DNA of 64,000 nt. Source: Beroe forskalii. Its lineage: Eukaryota > Ctenophora > Nuda > Beroida > Beroidae. The translations under genes were made by a program, and so were the position numbers. The DNA is taken from positions 432,572 to 496,571 of the forward strand of contig WFMF01000063.1 of assembly GCA_011033025.1 (NCBI GenBank), written 5' to 3'. This document shows, one piece after another, positions 47,951 through 59,724 of the stretch. The first letter of the stretch is position 1. Every line of letters begins with the position of its first letter. The notes below the pieces were generated by a model that was not told where the DNA came from, made no database searches, and saw nothing but the letters and a program-made list of their open reading frames with translations.

Positions 47951-48960
47951 GCTGAGAGGCGCCTAGTGGAGGCTATTGGTGCCTAGTAGAGGCTGACTGG
48001 AGCCTAGTGGAGGCTGAGTTGAGACTAGTTGAGGCTGAGTGGTGTTTAGTCGAGGCTGAGTGGTGCCTAGTGGAGGCCGAGTGGAGCCTAATGAAGGCTG
48101 TGTGGAGTCCAATGGAGGCTGAGTGGAGCCTAGTGGTCAGTGGAGGCTGTGTGGAGCCTAGTAGTAGTAGAGGCTGGGTGGAGCCTAGTGGAGGCTGAGT
48201 GGAGCCTAGAGGTCAGTGGAGGCTGTGTGGAGCCTAGTAGTAGTAGAGGCTGAGTGGAGCATAGTGGAGGCTGACTGGAGCCTAGTGGCGGCTTTGCAGA
48301 GCCTAGTGGAGGCTGATTTGGGCTAGTGGAGGCTGAGCAGAGCCTAGTGAAGGTTGGTTGGGGCCTAGTGGAGGCTGTGTGGAGTCTAGTGGAGGCTGAG
48401 TGAAGCCTAGTGGAGGCTGGGTGGAACCTAGTCGAAGTTAAGTGATGCCTAGTGGAGGGTGTATGGAGCCTAGTGGAGGCTGGATGGAGCCTAATGGAGG
48501 CTAAGTGGAGCCTAGTGGAGACTAAGTGGAGCCTTATGGAGGCTGAGTGGAGCCTAGTGGGGGCTATGTGATGCCTAGTGGAAAGTTTATGGAGCCTCGT
48601 GGAGGCTGAGTGGAGGCTGTGTGGAGCCTAGTGGAGGCTGGGTGGACGCTAGTGGAGGCTGAGTGGAGCCTAATGGAGGCTAAGTGGAGGCTGAGTGGAG
48701 CCTAGTGGAGGCTGAGTGGAGCGTAATGGAGGCTAAGTGGAGCCTAGTGGAGGCTGAGTAGAGCTTACTGAAGGCTGGGTGGAGCCTAGTGGAGGCTGAG
48801 TGGAGCCTAGTGGAGGGTGTATGGAGCCTATTGGAGATTAAGTGGCGCCTAGTGGAGGCTGAATGGAGCTTAGTGGAGGCTGGGTGGAGCCTAATGTAGG
48901 TTAAGTGGAGCCTAGTGGAGCCTAATGGAGGCTTCTTGGAGCCTAGTGGAGGCGAAACAG
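47943..48960. repeat. About 1-kb minisatellite, roughly 20-bp unit
   Basis: Roughly fifty degenerate copies of GTGGAGCCTAGTGGAGGCTGA, some units 10 bp shorter. G-rich on the plus strand with no C-to-T decay pattern obvious. The STRLHSA-type ORFs on the minus strand are by-products. Weaker copies continue to about 49115. Confidence 0.9.
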
Positions 48961-49792
48961 AAATATAAGCGTCCATTGAGGCTGAGAGGAGGCTAATGGA
49001 GGCTAATTAGCCACCACAGTGGAGGCTTTTTTCAAGAATTAGCTTATTGCAACCATTAGCATCCATGGAGGCTTATTTTTGAAATAAGCCTCCACTCAGC
49101 CTCCATGGATGCTAATGAAGGCTAATTTTGGTCATAATCCTGTGGTACCATTCTGCCAAAGAAACGTTGTCTGATGAACTGGTAGTAGATAGTAGATACA
49201 TGGATCCAATATCGATGCCTGGGAATTATAAAGATCTCTTTTCTTGAACCAAGAGATTCTCGAAATTCGCTAACCCTGGTCATTAATAAGGATACCTTTT
49301 TGTAAACAATGGGGTGCTTGCAGAGGGAAGGTCCAGGCGTGGATACCAGTAAAAAAGCCTCAAAGGGAAGGTATGAATGAAAATTAAGCATTGGAAATCG
49401 ATTCAGCTCCCTCAAAAACCATTATGCACATGTTCTGCATGCATAGTGGACAAGAAACCAGAAATAACAAAATTTTCGGGGTATTTTTGGCAAACTTTGG
49501 CAAATTTTGGCAAACTTTGGCAAACTTTGGCAAACACTTTTTTTGGCAAACCCCAAAAAAAGTGGAAGTATTTGCCAAAGTTTGCCAAAGTTTGCCTTAC
49601 CCCCCCCCCCCCCTGAAATATCAAGCCTGCGCGTAACCTTAAAAAAGGGCGTGGTCAATATCGACTTGGCGCCATCGAGATCAGATGTCCTGACCTAGCT
49701 AGATCGATTCTACATGGTCTAAAGGCCTAGTAACCGTCGAAAAATCGCTTTTAACACGGGTTGCTAACGGATGGACCTTACGTCTTGGACTA

Positions 49793-52700
49793 AGTATTGT
49801 TTTCGCGCCGGACTCAATATTTTGACAATAGCAATGATCATAATGGAATGGTTTCATTCCAAAGACTGAAGGAAACTTGAGAGTCAACAGTGCCGATATT
49901 GAGTTACTATAAGTGGTTTGCACATCGCTTATGTAATAATATTTGCCCCCACATATTCATTGAAATGTGTGGGGGCAAGCAATGTATGGGGACCTGAGCA
50001 ATGTAACAACGCACTACCAGACCATTATACCCTATAAGCAGAAGCATGTGCTACAGGAGGGCCTTGTCTTGAGAAGAATGGGAAGCATTCTCAGAAAGGA
50101 CAACAAACACTCGGGATGTTTCACGGAGAAGAATGTGACGGTGAAGTTAGAAGGACTTTCCATGCCTCTTTTCAGGGTTTAATTAAGTTACTCGGGACAG
50201 TGCTTAATGCTTATACTGTCCAACAACCACGTCAATAAACCTTATAGAAGGGCTTAAACCCAGTTTGTTAAATGGAACCGCATGGCGATTGGCGCCGCAT
50301 CAGAATAGAAAATTGAGACCACCGTATTTCGTAAGGGATAGAAATTATTCGTTTCATATGCAGTATAATCCAGATTATCATGAGACTTCTTCGGATTGAG
50401 CGAGAGAGTTCTTGGAGACAGTTTTCTTGCAATAAAGTCGCAGAAAAACCATAAATCGTCCATTTTTTCCTGAGCATGGTGCCACATGGAATTAGAGACC
50501 CGGGGCTAGACATGGTACGATGGAGAACATTCTGACCGTACAAATCTAATTATGCTAACGGAACGCAGCAAAAATTCCGTGAATATTTTTTTATGTTCAT
50601 ATATTATGCTATGAACATATTATCTTATTCATATTATGTTACCAAGGCTATCGAAAATTCAATTTCTACGAACCACAATGAATATTCAAATTTGCTTCAT
50701 CCACAATATTAAATCAACCAGTTATAAGCCGTTATAATATTGTGCGATTAGCTACATTATGCACCGGTTTATTAATCCTAGTCAGACCTAGAGACCGTGG
50801 TTGCTATTACAGGCCCTATATAGCAACATAGTAGCCATTAAACTCAGTGGTTACACCAACCATAATATGGTTGCTGTAATGAAACCTATTTCATTCCTTT
50901 GTCTAACGGCAAAACTGCGTCTAAAATTAACCCATTGTCCCATTTAATTAATTACTTCTGAAGAAAGCGTACAACCACTCATCCCGGTCCGTGTTTAAAC
51001 GTGCTCCCTGCCTCATGACTGACGGGTCTGGGGTGCAGTGAGCTGATAGGTCGATCACCCATCACCAGGACCGGAGAGTGACGTCATTATCATGGTTTAT
51101 AATGGTGTTTTGTCGACATCAGTCTTGCTAATTACTCGCGTGCGTCGAAGGGAGGACATCAATTCGATATTTTTGGCATTTTAAACTGTTAAACTGCGCC
51201 CAGATTATACATTAAACAAGCTGCTTCTTTTCAATGACTGTATTTTCCTGTGATGCACCTTAGGACGTCGTGTTGTGAGTTGTTAGACGCTGCACACGAA
51301 AAATAGGCGGTTCAACGACATCAACTCACTACATCATGATATGATAATGACACCATCCTACACGCCTATTCCTCGCGCGCGGCGTATAGACCTGACGGGT
51401 GCAGGTCGAATGAATGGAAGGAACACGCCTTGTCGGCAGGAGCACGTCGCCACAAACGACGATGCGACGTTACAGTGGTGCAGAACATGCGACACAAGGT
51501 ATACGTTACCATGTGACATGTGATCGTTACCATGTGACATGTGATACGTTACCACGTGTTGCCAAGTGACACATTACGAGTTATCATGGTTAAGTGTCGT
51601 GTCATCAGAACGAGAGTTCATGGGAGCTGCTAGCCATGCGATAAACACATGATGAGCGTTATACTGCGCGGTGATGCGACGGAAGGGCATTTTACGGGCA
51701 CGGTTTGTTATGATTGCGGTGTTGTCGAAAGTTTGCCAAACTTTTTTAGAGAGTACGTGTCTGTTATCATGATGATAGGCTGGTGAAAGTAGATTTGCCT
51801 CGAGGTTGAAAAGGAACTCCTATGCGTAGATGTATCTCGGAAAAGAACTAAAAGTTCATGCTCATATCTGAGGTACCTGACCATCATAATTAATCAGGTT
51901 CATGTGTATTTTTTTGGCAGTTATACGTTCTCCTGTATATAATCAGTACCGTGCAAAGCCTGCACGCTGCAAAAAGTTAACATACTGTACAGTGACACTA
52001 GTAACTGGACATGGTACACTGTACTGTCACTACAGTTCAATGTATATAAACTGTCAACGGGACCAGACTTCTAATAAAATGACGTGAACTGATTTACAAA
52101 TGATCATTGGAAAATGAACTTCTCGATCCATTCGTTTCCAGTCAGTAAGTTGCAAGTTGAGGTAAAGATCATCGCTATTTCCGGGCACAACAGGTCACTC
52201 ATTGTCTACATTCCTTCTTGAACCTTTTAGTATTCTCAGAAAATAAAATCCAATTGAACGACTAAGAATATGGCCAATAATATAAATCACTTACAAAGTA
52301 ACGAACTTATGTTATTCAGCTAACACCATTGAGTTGGCAATGAACTTTATTTTACTATATTTACGTCCTGAAGTCGTGTCTAGGGTAGAAAGAGACAAGA
52401 AAACCCATGCAGAGACCAAGAGATACATATCTGTCACGGTAAGGACGTAATAATTGGTCAATAAATTCCATTTTATTCCTTAAAGGGCGTGTTAATTGAA
52501 TGTTTTGTTCTTATAATCAAGTTACAAAAAGGCAGAAGGAAATCATCAAGATTGTATCCCCGCCCTATTCAGTGATCACCAATTGCTCTGTTCAATTTTT
52601 CTCATGACTGACGACATATTATCATTTCATCATCAGTATTATTATGGTTCGAAGCACCGCCATCCAACAAAAAACGTTAATTCAGTTCGAGTCATGAGTT

Positions 52701-54441
52701 CATTATTAGTATCAAGTCATCCAGTAACAAACTCTCAGTGAGTCAGTCACGCCGTTTGAACATTCCAATACCCTCTGGTTTTCTTGAGCTTGCTCACCTT
52801 CTTATTTCTAATTCAGTCTACTCACGACATCATGTATGTGGTCACATGAGCGCGATAACTGATACATGAATAACAGCATTATAGAAAATATTATGGAAGC
52901 CAGACATGTTGTCTTTCATGTCCTGAACTTTTAATCGACGTAAAATCGATAACCCCTCAGTTTGCCGTTTTGACTCAATACTCAGTCGCGGATTTTTTTG
53001 CATCAGGAATTAAGGTATCATGATGGCATCATGACGTCATGACATCATAAATTTCTCGTGAAACAAGGTTACACTTTCACGATACTTACATAGATGTGTA
53101 ACACAATTCAATCAAGCCATCTACTTGCCGTGAAATGTTAGCTGTTACGTAGGACACTTCTTAAGTTTGTTTACATTGTCTTGAAGCTTCCGTAGAAACT
53201 TCATACTTTATTACTTGATGCTCCCATCGATCTTGACTTCTGACATAACTTATTTTTCTTGCATCGGTGCAACATAGAGATTCTATTTTTCAAATTTTAT
53301 AAAAATTTGGCAAGCTCCAAGGGCAAATGCAACACAATTGCAGGTGGTTATGGATTCCCTTTGGGTAATGCTCTTCGTTCACCATTTCAATAGGACCCTT
53401 CATCGGAACGTTGGTAGATTATCTATCTCTTAGATTATCATATTTTATGCCGTCAGCATAATATCCAAATATTCAGGTCCTATTGTTTATTGTTAGCTAT
53501 TACCGAAGCATATTTCAGATAATTCAATTAACATGTTTGGATTCAGCAGTCTAATTTTTCATCAAATCATAGCAAAAATTTATAGTTTTGGGACATGTAC
53601 AGATCCTGTCAAACCAAGACATTTTGTGGGCAAAAAGTGCCGACGAAACTTTGCAGACTCCAGTTCCGTTCTATTTGAGGCGTGTCCAACTAATGGCTGC
53701 AGAACGTTTCATCTGTCCCAGGTGGCTCTTAGGGTAACATGAAGGGACCAGGTAGTGGGACACATATGTCCACGTAGACAGCATTCTGAGTGGCATTCCG
53801 AGCTGTAATACGGCTCTCATCGGGCTCTGCAGACTGCTATAGTTTGCAGACTGTTCTAGAGAGATCATGCAGATAACCTTTTCAGAGGTTATTAGTCTTC
53901 AACATAGACAGGGCTGTAAAGTTATCTTGTATTTCGTCCAGTGTACTTAGCTAACAGAATTTCCTTGGTGTTTATAGAATTTACTAATGCTCCGCCAAGT
54001 TATATATATTATTTTTCAGTATTTTGTGTGTGCCTTGTAGTATTTAATTTGGTCTCCTCTCACTGTCCATTGTTTGCTTAACAGTTGTACCATGTGTTGT
54101 GTCGTACACGCCATTTACATTCAATTAAATCGCATCTCAATCTTCTGCTTTTTATCCCGGCCCTAATCGCTTTAACTATAATGTAAATTATAGTTTTTTG
54201 TTTTTTTCAAGAATTCGCAGTGTCTATATATAGTGTCTTTATATGTGCGTTTAATTGACACTGTTTTGACTACTATTTCTCAATCGAACGGTTTATTTTC
54301 AGGCAATGAGGCTATGATTTCTTTCATCCGGACTAATTTGACTTCTCCGCGAACCGCTCTCGTATCATCAACCGACCAACCGTCTGGTCCAGATTTGCTA
54401 CTCCTTTACCGCTTCCATTGAAACAGATCCAGCCTTCAAGG
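49793..54441. other. Gene-free stretch; one possible exon at 49967-50182
   Basis: A 71-codon plus-strand ORF (from VWGQAMYGDL-type start to SMPLFRV) is followed by AATAAA at about 50234, so it could be a terminal exon of an unknown gene, but I see no family match. At 54298-54301 a good acceptor (TTATTTTCAG) precedes the first sulfotransferase, suggesting a 5' untranslated intron. Nothing else is supported. Confidence 0.3.
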
Positions 54442-56061
54442 ATGAAGTACACAAGCATATTGTTGACAGTTACATCATGCCTGTTCATCCACTCTGTTAT
54501 CATGTTCTGGCTGTTCCACAATAATACCTTGAGTTTGAGGCTGGAAACGTCCACAACGATATCCAGGCAGTCACAAGACCCTTCTGCCTTCCTGTTGGAA
54601 GAACTGGATGATCTTTGGGAGGAAGAACTGATCAATGATTTGTTCGAGACGGGGATCAAGGAACAGAGGAATCTGAACATCAGAGTGAGAGGCTCGGGGA
54701 TTAAAAGGGCTATTCAGGGGAGCGGCTGGTCGTCAGATTATCCTCCTTCTCGGGAGGAATCGGCTAATGCTGAGCCGGGTCACAGTGACAAAGTCAGCGA
54801 TCAGTCAGTTGTCATGGCAACCAGTACCAATAAAGCAGTAGATGTAACTCAGGAGGCGAATGACATAGTAACTGATCAGATTGATAATGCTGAGACAGCG
54901 AACAATGCCATCGAGATCAAAGATAAGGCTGCGGAGACCGAAGTAACTATAGATAATGATGAGGCGCACCTAACCAGTTTCAAGGATCAGCCTGATCAGC
55001 AGGAGACCACAGCCTCTGATGACACACATATGAGCATCAACGACGATAAAGCAGACAAATCTGAGGAAACAATCCAGGACAAGGATAGAAAACCGAAAAT
55101 GGTGCTTGTTTTAACAGAAAGTAGACACGGTTCCACTTGGCTGATGGATCTACTTTCCTACCCCGACACTTCTGTGCCAGTGTTTGAGCCACTCAACACA
55201 CCGTTCCTCAAGATGTATGCTAGGAGTGAGGAAGTGAGGAAGCAAGCGTTAGCGAATGGTTTAGATCCTGCAGTTTACAGCGACTGGAAGGCCGTGCTCC
55301 TTGCTAGGATATGTTTGTGTGACTTCCACGGTGGGAAGATAGACGAGTCCAAGCTGTCAGGTACCAACTACGGCTCCATAGCCGGACTGGGCTACAAAGC
55401 CAAGCGGTTTGGTTCAGGGTATGAGGAAGAGATTTACAACAGCATGGAAACTTGTGATCGTAACGACTCAATGATAGTTCCCAAAACCATCCGATTGTAC
55501 AACATCACCGAACTCTCGCTGCTTCCTGACTTAGGGTGCGATAACTTCAAAGTGATCCACCTGATCCGTGATCCTCGGGCTGTTCTTCTGTCCCGAATGA
55601 GGGTTTTCCACGAGCTTTACGACGGAAACAAGCTCCTGGGAGAACATCTGGGAGGGCAGGAGGAATTCCCGGAGGAATACATGAGACGAGCAGCACGAGA
55701 CCTGTGTTCCCACCACCTCCACAACTACCAGGTGGGAATGAACCCTCCCTCCTGGCTGAGAGACAGGTACAAACTCGTGAAATACGAGGATCTCGCAGCC
55801 CAGCCCGACAAGTGGGCCAGGGAGTTGCTTGAGTTCATTAGCATCCCGTACACAGATACCTTTGAGGAGTATGTGTACAACACCACCCACATCAAGGACA
55901 GGGGCCAGCGAGACAGAGGAAGTTACTCGGTGGAGAAACAATCAACGGAAATAGTAAATTCGTGGCGACAGAAACTTAGGAAGTACCATTGGAAGACCAT
56001 TGAAAAGGAATGCAAAGAAATTATGGAAGCCATGGACTACAAACCAGATTATGTTACTTAA
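54442..56061 (+). CDS. Carbohydrate sulfotransferase, paralogue 1
   Basis: Single-exon Golgi type II membrane enzyme of 539 residues that would transfer sulfate from PAPS to a glycan. Start chosen at 54442 (MKYTSILL) because it places the transmembrane anchor like paralogue 3; an upstream ATG at 54418 adds eight residues. Residues about 1-30 form the anchor. Residues about 60-215 are an acidic, repeat-poor stem. Then the 5'-phosphosulfate loop LTESRHGSTWLMD (about 220-233) and the 3'-phosphate motif HLIRDPRAVLLSR (about 372-385), followed by RRAARDLCSHHLHN and VKYEDLA. This order fits the CHST1/CHST3 group; glycan acceptor unknown. AATAAA sits 1-2 bases past the stop. Shares a near-identical block (55657-55809) with the other two copies. 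Confidence 0.92.
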   Translation: MKYTSILLTVTSCLFIHSVIMFWLFHNNTLSLRLETSTTISRQSQDPSAFLLEELDDLWEEELINDLFETGIKEQRNLNIRVRGSGIKRAIQGSGWSSDYPPSREESANAEPGHSDKVSDQSVVMATSTNKAVDVTQEANDIVTDQIDNAETANNAIEIKDKAAETEVTIDNDEAHLTSFKDQPDQQETTASDDTHMSINDDKADKSEETIQDKDRKPKMVLVLTESRHGSTWLMDLLSYPDTSVPVFEPLNTPFLKMYARSEEVRKQALANGLDPAVYSDWKAVLLARICLCDFHGGKIDESKLSGTNYGSIAGLGYKAKRFGSGYEEEIYNSMETCDRNDSMIVPKTIRLYNITELSLLPDLGCDNFKVIHLIRDPRAVLLSRMRVFHELYDGNKLLGEHLGGQEEFPEEYMRRAARDLCSHHLHNYQVGMNPPSWLRDRYKLVKYEDLAAQPDKWARELLEFISIPYTDTFEEYVYNTTHIKDRGQRDRGSYSVEKQSTEIVNSWRQKLRKYHWKTIEKECKEIMEAMDYKPDYVT

Positions 56062-59000
56062 AATAAAATTTCGTAGTCTAGCAATGCAAGAGTTTAGGAT
56101 ATAATTTATAATTGTTGATTAAGGATGTTTTGAAAAGCAAACAAATTAGATTGGAGTAATAGGTGTCTATTTTTCATTATGTTGACAATAGGCATTATTA
56201 TGAATTTCGGAATGAATGATTTTATGTATAATAATTATTTATTTTACACAAATATGTATTTTTATGCCTCCAAATTTGACCTTTCAACAGGCTCCAAGAT
56301 CGAAGTCACTTATGAACCATTTCAACCGGTCTTTTGGACCAAACTTTTGCAGTGGTCACCAGGATAACGGTAAAATCTGCCAGATATCTTGAAGTCGTGA
56401 TTATTTGCTGGAGCTGATTATTTTCGAATTCCAACATTATAATTCCTGAATTATGGTGATGCTGATGGCCGTGGAATCTCCTTAAACCTCTCAAAGTAAG
56501 TAAAATTTCCCTTTTATCTGTTTATCGAGACTATCAGCTATCATGGTAAATATGACGTGTTAATAATGCCAAATACTGATTACTGGTGTTGTCAATGAAC
56601 CTTTTTTGGCAGTCTGGAAGAACGCCGACTTCTCTTCGGCGGACCTAAGGTGGACTCACTTTATCAGACCTATGGAGAACCTAATCGGGAAGGATTAGGA
56701 TTGGGAGGATGATAAGGGCTAGGGTAATTGTTGAAGTTCTATTTGGAGCAGCAAATAGAGCTATGGTTAGGGTTAGGATGAGTCCGCCTTAGGTCTGCCG
56801 AAGGAATGTCTCCGTTAATGGACCCTTCACCCTATGGACCAAAATTTAAATTGTTGGGATGGGGAGTCAAAATATAGGATCGAATTTAGATTCTTACAAG
56901 AACCATGAAGCCTTTAGTGTGACCAGATAATCGGATTACCATAGTGCCATGTGCATAATTATAATTAATTCTGCATACCTACTTGTTTTGTTTTGTATAC
57001 GCTAAATCAAAACAGGACTCGGACTAGAGTCCTGAAAAGATCGAACAACCCGTGCCAGGGGACACGGGACCAAGCAAGGTCCAGACTCGGATTAGAGCGA
57101 GACCAAGCCTAGCACCCCACGCCCGCCGACAGTGCTCCGACTCCTGTATTGGAGTATAGCTACGGGTGGTACCTGAAAGGGTGAGGATTAAGCATCATCA
57201 GTTCTCGTTTCGGTCATTTGTTCGGATGCTTACGGACAGACACTTTGGTTCTGGACCAACACTGAAAAGCTGACACTTGCACTAGAATTATACAGACACA
57301 CAAGGCTTTACCCTCTTATATTGCTTAAATCTATGGGTCGAATAGAGAGGTACCATTTGTTTTAATTTCACGAATGCTGCGAGATTCGAGAGACAAACGT
57401 CTGCCCCAATATTGTGTAGTGTAGTTATCAGCATCCCCCTTGTTGATCCCTGCGTGTATGCATGCTGACTTTGGGAAATTGAGGCATTCCGAACAGACCA
57501 TTACAGAACAGACCAGTTAGGGTAATAGTTATAAAAAACAGATCGACCAAATGGTCGATTTCACATGTATACTTGCTTGTATACTTCTCTATAAAGGAAG
57601 GCACCCCGCAGTATCCCCGTGATCCATTGGAACTTTAATTCGTTTATCAAAATTACGACGAGAGCAGAAAAATAGCAACAAAACCCACGATCGAATCACA
57701 GTCCCTACTTCTGTTGCATACCTACTTCTGTTGCACCCAGGTTCCAGACCTAAGATTATTTAGACAGCATAAAATTAATAAAATTATCCAGCCGATAATT
57801 GCTCCAGCCGCTCTCTCATTACATATGCCATAATGTCCTGTGCGTGTAATTTGATTAATTAACTGGCGGGGACCCGGCAAGGCATGAAAATGTAACACTT
57901 GATACACACCGTAACATAACACTCGATATTTTCTTCCGTCTTCTAATTCTATATGCTCCAACTTAACATGCTCTGTTCGTTGATCTCCTTCTTTTGTGCT
58001 CCTTGACAAGTTCACGGCTTCTTCAGGGGTTGTCTCATGACTCATTTGCGTGTGTTTGTGTGTGGGGTCTTACGAATGTTACCAGACCTAACATATACTG
58101 TAACAAATGTTCTTTTATACCAACTACGTTTTTGAACACAAACCCAGGGCAAAAAGGGGGCGTCGACGAAGCGGTTAATGACCCCAAGACCAATTATATA
58201 GATGGCATGTTTATTTGTTTGGAATGTTAGAGCACCGGAAAACGTTTAATTTGATTCACTCGACTCATGAAAGTATTGCCATTTCCGAAATAATGAAATG
58301 ATATTATTATTGATGATAATAGAAATTAAATTATTATCAATCAACTAGGTATCCACAGCCCAAAGATGGAGATAACTAATAATTATTATTTATTCTCAGA
58401 GTTTGTCTTATCTTTGTCAGTTCTGATAACATGTTTTTATTGCGACATTAACTAACAAGTACCTATGACCAACCGTTACGATTAAGAATCTATTTCTATA
58501 TGACAATAGATGGCTCATGGTGTAAGTCATCAGAAAGTTTTTAGGCCGAAATTAGATTGAAAACTTTAACAAAGTTAGCTCAGGTGAGTTATTATGTTCG
58601 GTTGTTTCAAGTCCACAAATAATTAACTACTGAATAATCCAGTACCAGCAAGTTCGAATGACAAATGTTTGTGATGCTAAAGTACATTTACTCATTACTG
58701 CTGACTGGTATTTTAATCTACAAACTACAGTACAGAATTGCTGTAGTTTGGACCGTGCATATCTCAGGGTTAGAAAGGCAACATAATATTAGTATTCGAT
58801 GGGCAGAGTTTTGAATATACCTAATCGCTTTATTTTCCGACGACATCTCTGGAATAAACGACCATTATTTACCAATGTGACAGCATACTAATAACAAGTA
58901 GGGTCCCCAGTATCATTGAAAGACATCCCTAGTACTAATGATTCGTTGAAGCTGACCAATGACCATCACCTTCACTCAATCAACCACCCGAGAAAAAGAC

Positions 59001-59724
59001 TGCATAAATTGCATAAAATATTGCATAAATATTATTTACCATTACATGACGAACAACATACCAGTTTTACCGTTGGTAATTGTATTTTGCCTTTTTTCGA
59101 TATACGCACTGCTCTCATAATTAAGATCGCCGTTTTTGTCTTTAGTTTGTCCGATTTGATATACTTAGTATTGTGGCTTGCACAGCCTGCTGTAATGTAA
59201 TTTGTTTTGCAGTCAACAAATAAAATGAAGCATCCTAGTTCCAACGACTCTAAAAACATATACATTATAAAATTATATAACAGGTACAGGGTGTTTCGAG
59301 TCTCGTGTCTCAAATGTAAATCTTTATTGCTGAGTTCATATAGAAGGAAATGCTTGATTATCGTTTTGTAAGTCTCAAGAAGTGGACCCCTAATTCGATT
59401 TTCCGATGTATTGAAAAATTATATTGTATAACGAATTTTCTTAAAAAGTGAGTCCAAAATTTCAGAAAGTTGTAATAACTGCATTGGCGCTAAAAAGCAC
59501 TTCCTGTAAACCGCTTTAATTTTGTTTGTTCATAGGAGAAATTTCATAGGAGAATTAAAATGGTCCAGCCTTAGAGCATTTATTAGTTCTAACTGAAAAA
59601 TTTGAGGATGGTTTGTACGGAGAGTTCATGTTCCCTTGAACAATACCGATCCTGTTAATGTCACCAGACCGGGATCTACAACTATTCTGTGCACTCCATC
59701 CCCTAACTCCGGAGACCTTCCAAC
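56062..59724. other. Gene-free stretch between sulfotransferases; one doubtful ORF
   Basis: The minus-strand ORF 57722-58045 (107 residues, MSHETTPEEAV start, one hydrophobic helix AGAIIGWIILLILCCL) could be a small membrane protein, but I recognise no family. 58713-58780 is the inverted copy of the repeat at 3945-4011. The rest is AT-rich with short palindromes. Confidence 0.3.

Larger units (their letters stand above)
46681..49613. mobile_element. Nested 2.9-kb element with G-run, GGCAAACTTT inverted ends
   Basis: Left end: a run of 9 G, then TAAGGCAAACTTTGGCAAAC. Right end: the inverted form ending in 13 C. About 120 bp of repeated TTTGGCAAAC and its complement at each end. It interrupts the right arm of the surrounding foldback element, with TGAAATA present on both sides (46674-46680 and 49614-49620) and single in the uninterrupted copies. 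Inside: a LINE fragment and a long minisatellite. No transposase. Confidence 0.85.
43201..49792. mobile_element. Foldback transposon with long tandem-repeat arms
   Basis: Outer ends TAGTCCAGGACGTAAGGTCC (left) and its inverted counterpart at 49772-49792 (TGGACCTTACGTCTTGGACTA read on +). Both continue into GTTAGCAACCCGTGTTAAAA and GACGGTTACTAGGCCTTTAG. Each arm then carries about five degenerate units of roughly 180 bp with CGTAGAGACTTCGTTTTGGG, the left arm 43201-44400 and the right arm 45850-46680 plus 49614-49792. The centre holds decayed LINE sequence. Inserted about 20 bp upstream of a WDR44 acceptor, probably within an intron. No transposase was seen, so it is nonautonomous. Confidence 0.8.

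Noticed and set aside
48680-48976. Minus-strand ORF with STRLHSAS repeats
   Set aside because: By-product of the G-rich minisatellite; no independent support.
49377-49698. Cluster of six overlapping ORFs with LANFGKLWQTL-like repeats
   Set aside because: Translations of the GGCAAACTTT terminal repeats of the nested element.
50254-50543. Two overlapping minus-strand ORFs of 77 and 91 codons
   Set aside because: No recognisable motif, no splice or start support, and they overlap each other in different frames.
57000-57200. GC-richer block with repeated GACTCGGA and GGGACCAAGC, tested as a tRNA-derived SINE or rRNA fragment
   Set aside because: No A/B box pair or cloverleaf could be drawn and no rRNA motif was recognised.
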